NCBI GenBank assembly: GCA_002737585.1
Contig: NSIA01000164.1
Span: 1-6,911 of the forward strand
Length of the DNA stretch: 6,911 bases
Origin: Planctomycetaceae bacterium
GTDB taxonomy: Bacteria; Planctomycetota; Phycisphaerae; Phycisphaerales; SM1A02
Direction of reading: 5' to 3'
Shown here: in pieces, positions 4,912 through 6,911 of the stretch
Layout of the letters: each line of letters starts with the position of its first letter
Numbering within the stretch: position 1 is the stretch's first letter
Position numbers and translations under genes: made by a program
Notes under the pieces: model-generated
What the model was told of the DNA's origin: nothing
What the model saw: the letters and a program-made list of their open reading frames with translations, nothing else
Database searches by the model: none

Positions 4912-6911
4912 GTGATTGAGCCTGATATCACCAAACAGCGACCAGTTCTCACGCCAGCACTGCGTTGGCTTGTGCGAGGCTTGATGGTCGCCTTCGCACT
5001 TCTTGTTGTCAATTCGGTCTATTTACTTTCGGTCTCGACGGCGGGATCGATCACCGGCGCGGATCATCAAACTGTCTTTTCGGTTTGGATGTTTCTCATT
5101 CATATCGTGGTGGGATTGGCGGTCTCGTTGCCATTTTTGTGGTTTGGCATTGCACACTTCTCACTTGCAACATCTCGGCCCAATCGTGCGGCAGTGCGAC
5201 TGGGGGTCGTCTCTTTTATTGCGGGATGTCTGACGATCATCTCTGGCGTGTTGCTGATGCGAGTCGAATTCGGTTCGATTGCACTGTCTGTGCGCGGACT
5301 TGCGACGAGAGAAACACTTTGGTGGTTTCACTTGGGCGCACCTGCAATTTTCGTCTGGATGTTTCTTCTGCACAGGCTTGCGGGTCCGCGTATTCGCTGG
5401 CGCATGGGCGGGCTTCTTGCCGCAATTGCGATCGGCACCGGAGGCGCGGGATTTGTTTTGCACGACACGCTGTCGGGAAAGTCCAAAGAAGCGAAGCCGA
5501 CAGCAGGGGATTCCTATTTTCAACCTTCGATGGCACGGACGGATACAGGATCATTCATACCTGCGTCGAGTCTGATGCAGAACGATGAGTGTTTGACGTG
5601 TCACGCAGATATTTATAAATCGTGGTCGCATTCGGTGCACGCGGCAAGTTCGTTTAATAATCCGATGTATGCATTCAGCGTTCGCGAGACTCGCCAGCGC
5701 GCGTTTGCCCGCGAAGGCAATGTGCAAGACGCTCGATTCTGCGCAGGATGCCACGATCCCGTGCCATTTTTCTCTGGCGCATTCGAAGAATCTCGCTGGG
5801 ACAATCCAAATTATGACGCCGCGCACGATCCAGTTGGCGCAGCGAGCATCACATGCAATTCGTGTCACGCGATCTGCGAAGTTGGCGCACCGAGCGGTGC
5901 AGTCAGCGGCAACGCGGATTATGTCATCGCTCAACCGGCTGAATATCCCTTCGCGCAAGCGGACAACTCGTTTCTGCGCTGGATCAATCATCAACTGATT
6001 CGTGCGCGACCAGAATTGCACAAGCGAACTTTCCTCAAGCCCGAGGTCCATCGCAGCACGGAGTTCTGCGGGACGTGTCATAAAGTTTTTCTTCCAGAAG
6101 GTGTCAACGATTATCGCTGGCTTCGAGGTCAGAATCATTACGACTCATTTCGTCTGAGTGCTGTTTCTGGTTTTGGTGCGCAGAGTTGGTATTACCCGCC
6201 CAAGGCCGAGACGAATTGCAACAGTTGCCACATGCATGCTGTGCCAAGTGATGATCCCGCAGCGAAGCCGCGAGGTCCGCTTGGACAACTCGCAGTTCTG
6301 GATCACGGCTTTGTCAGTTCGAATACGGCAACTCCGATGTTGTCAGGTCTGCCAGATCAACAGAAAGTTATTGCAGAATGCGAAGCTTTCAACGAAAAGG
6401 TGATGCGTGTTGATCTGATGGGAATTCGAGATGGGGGAGAAATTGACGGCGCGCTCACTGCGCCACTTGGGCCGTCGATTCCAACTCTCGTTCGAGGGCA
6501 GCGATATTTGTTCGAGACTGTCGTGCGCGCAGTCAAGATGGGTCACGAATTCACGCAAGGAACCGCCGACAGCAACGAAGTCTGGCTCGATGTCGATGTG
6601 CAATCTGCTGGGCGTTCGGTTGGTCGATCCGGCGGTATGAATGCCGCGCGCGGCGTTGATTCGTGGAGCAAGTTTCTCAACGCCTATGTCATCGACCGCG
6701 AAGGCAATCGAATTGAACGCCGGAATCCACAGGATATTTTTGTCACGCTCTATAACAATCAAGTCCCTCCTGGCGCTGCAGATTTGACGCACTTCGCATT
6801 CACTGTGCCGTCGGACGCTGGCGATGAACTCAAAATCAAAGTTTCGCTGCGATACCGAAAATTTGATTTGACATATTGGCGTGCAGTGATGGGACCAGAG
6901 GCAATCAACAA
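4912..6911 (+). CDS. Membrane b-type / five-haem c-type cytochrome fusion (3' partial)
   Basis: The frame stays open to the window edge (666 codons). Five predicted helices lie at about 19-42, 55-80, 95-116, 136-154 and 163-183. Arg-rich loops after helices 2 and 4 place the N-terminus inside and the following domain in the periplasm. H64 and H82 of helix 2 and H140 and H154 of helix 4 could bind two b haems. Five CXXCH haem c sites follow: 227-231, 277-281, 315-319, 386-390 and 436-440. The first sits in a CLTCHADIYKSWSHSVH context, as in cytochrome c554-like proteins. Residues from about 490 look beta-rich, with GHEFTQGTADSNEVWLDV (544-561) and RRNPQDIFVTLYNNQVPPGA. A role in moving electrons between membrane quinone and a periplasmic partner is inferred. 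GTG 4912 is chosen because it keeps helix 1 and its basic flank; it lacks a Shine-Dalgarno site, and ATG 4984 is an alternative. Confidence 0.85.
   Translation, partial: MIEPDITKQRPVLTPALRWLVRGLMVAFALLVVNSVYLLSVSTAGSITGADHQTVFSVWMFLIHIVVGLAVSLPFLWFGIAHFSLATSRPNRAAVRLGVVSFIAGCLTIISGVLLMRVEFGSIALSVRGLATRETLWWFHLGAPAIFVWMFLLHRLAGPRIRWRMGGLLAAIAIGTGGAGFVLHDTLSGKSKEAKPTAGDSYFQPSMARTDTGSFIPASSLMQNDECLTCHADIYKSWSHSVHAASSFNNPMYAFSVRETRQRAFAREGNVQDARFCAGCHDPVPFFSGAFEESRWDNPNYDAAHDPVGAASITCNSCHAICEVGAPSGAVSGNADYVIAQPAEYPFAQADNSFLRWINHQLIRARPELHKRTFLKPEVHRSTEFCGTCHKVFLPEGVNDYRWLRGQNHYDSFRLSAVSGFGAQSWYYPPKAETNCNSCHMHAVPSDDPAAKPRGPLGQLAVLDHGFVSSNTATPMLSGLPDQQKVIAECEAFNEKVMRVDLMGIRDGGEIDGALTAPLGPSIPTLVRGQRYLFETVVRAVKMGHEFTQGTADSNEVWLDVDVQSAGRSVGRSGGMNAARGVDSWSKFLNAYVIDREGNRIERRNPQDIFVTLYNNQVPPGAADLTHFAFTVPSDAGDELKIKVSLRYRKFDLTYWRAVMGPEAIN

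Noticed and set aside
4965..5588. Plus-strand open frame rich in Cys, Arg, Gly and Ser
   Set aside because: It is an out-of-frame shadow of the cytochrome gene's membrane domain and has no recognisable motif.
5551..6138. Minus-strand open frame opposite the CXXCH region
   Set aside because: It is antisense to the haem c domain, and its composition follows from the complementary strand.

Overview
The window most resembles a planctomycete, probably near the class Phycisphaerae. The clues are a secreted protein ending in two dockerin-like repeats (D-L-N-L-D-G-V-V-N-G-A-D-L followed by LGAWGPCP), a second secreted protein ending in a VPAPGA / hydrophobic / RKRR sorting tail of the PEP-CTERM type, and a large multihaem cytochrome c. 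The lineage is inferred from these protein styles, not from a marker gene. By eye, the left part (acetate transporter region) is more GC-rich than the part to the right of about 3.6 kb.

Layout from left to right. (1) Positions 2-673 hold the C-terminal part of a secreted dockerin-repeat protein, closed by a strong 16-bp hairpin at 703-739. (2) Positions 752-2804 form a two-gene unit, a small DUF485 membrane protein followed after one base by an ActP-like cation/acetate symporter. This is the same pairing as yjcH-actP of enterobacteria. (3) Positions 2805-2982 are non-coding. They carry two different short tandem repeats back to back (4 x 14 bp, then 4 x 16-17 bp), running into a 13-bp hairpin that serves as terminator between the converging actP and PEP-CTERM genes. 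(4) Positions 2983-3606 on the minus strand encode the small PEP-CTERM-type protein. It has a near-consensus sigma70 promoter (TTGACA, 17 bp, TATTAT), and its leader contains a hairpin followed by seven U, which looks like an attenuator. (5) Positions 3910-6911 on the plus strand are a probable operon: a YeiH-family membrane protein (putative sulfate exporter family), then after 12 bases a long reading frame that stays open to the window end.

That last frame is the most interesting item. Its first ~185 residues form five membrane helices with two pairs of histidines placed as in di-haem b-type membrane cytochromes. This is fused to a periplasmic domain with five CXXCH haem c sites and then a beta-rich domain. 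On its own the polypeptide could carry electrons between the quinone pool and the periplasm. Its close linkage to a YeiH-type transporter suggests, but does not prove, a respiratory system dealing with an inorganic anion such as a sulfur oxyanion. No RNA genes, CRISPR arrays, insertion sequences or phage genes were seen.
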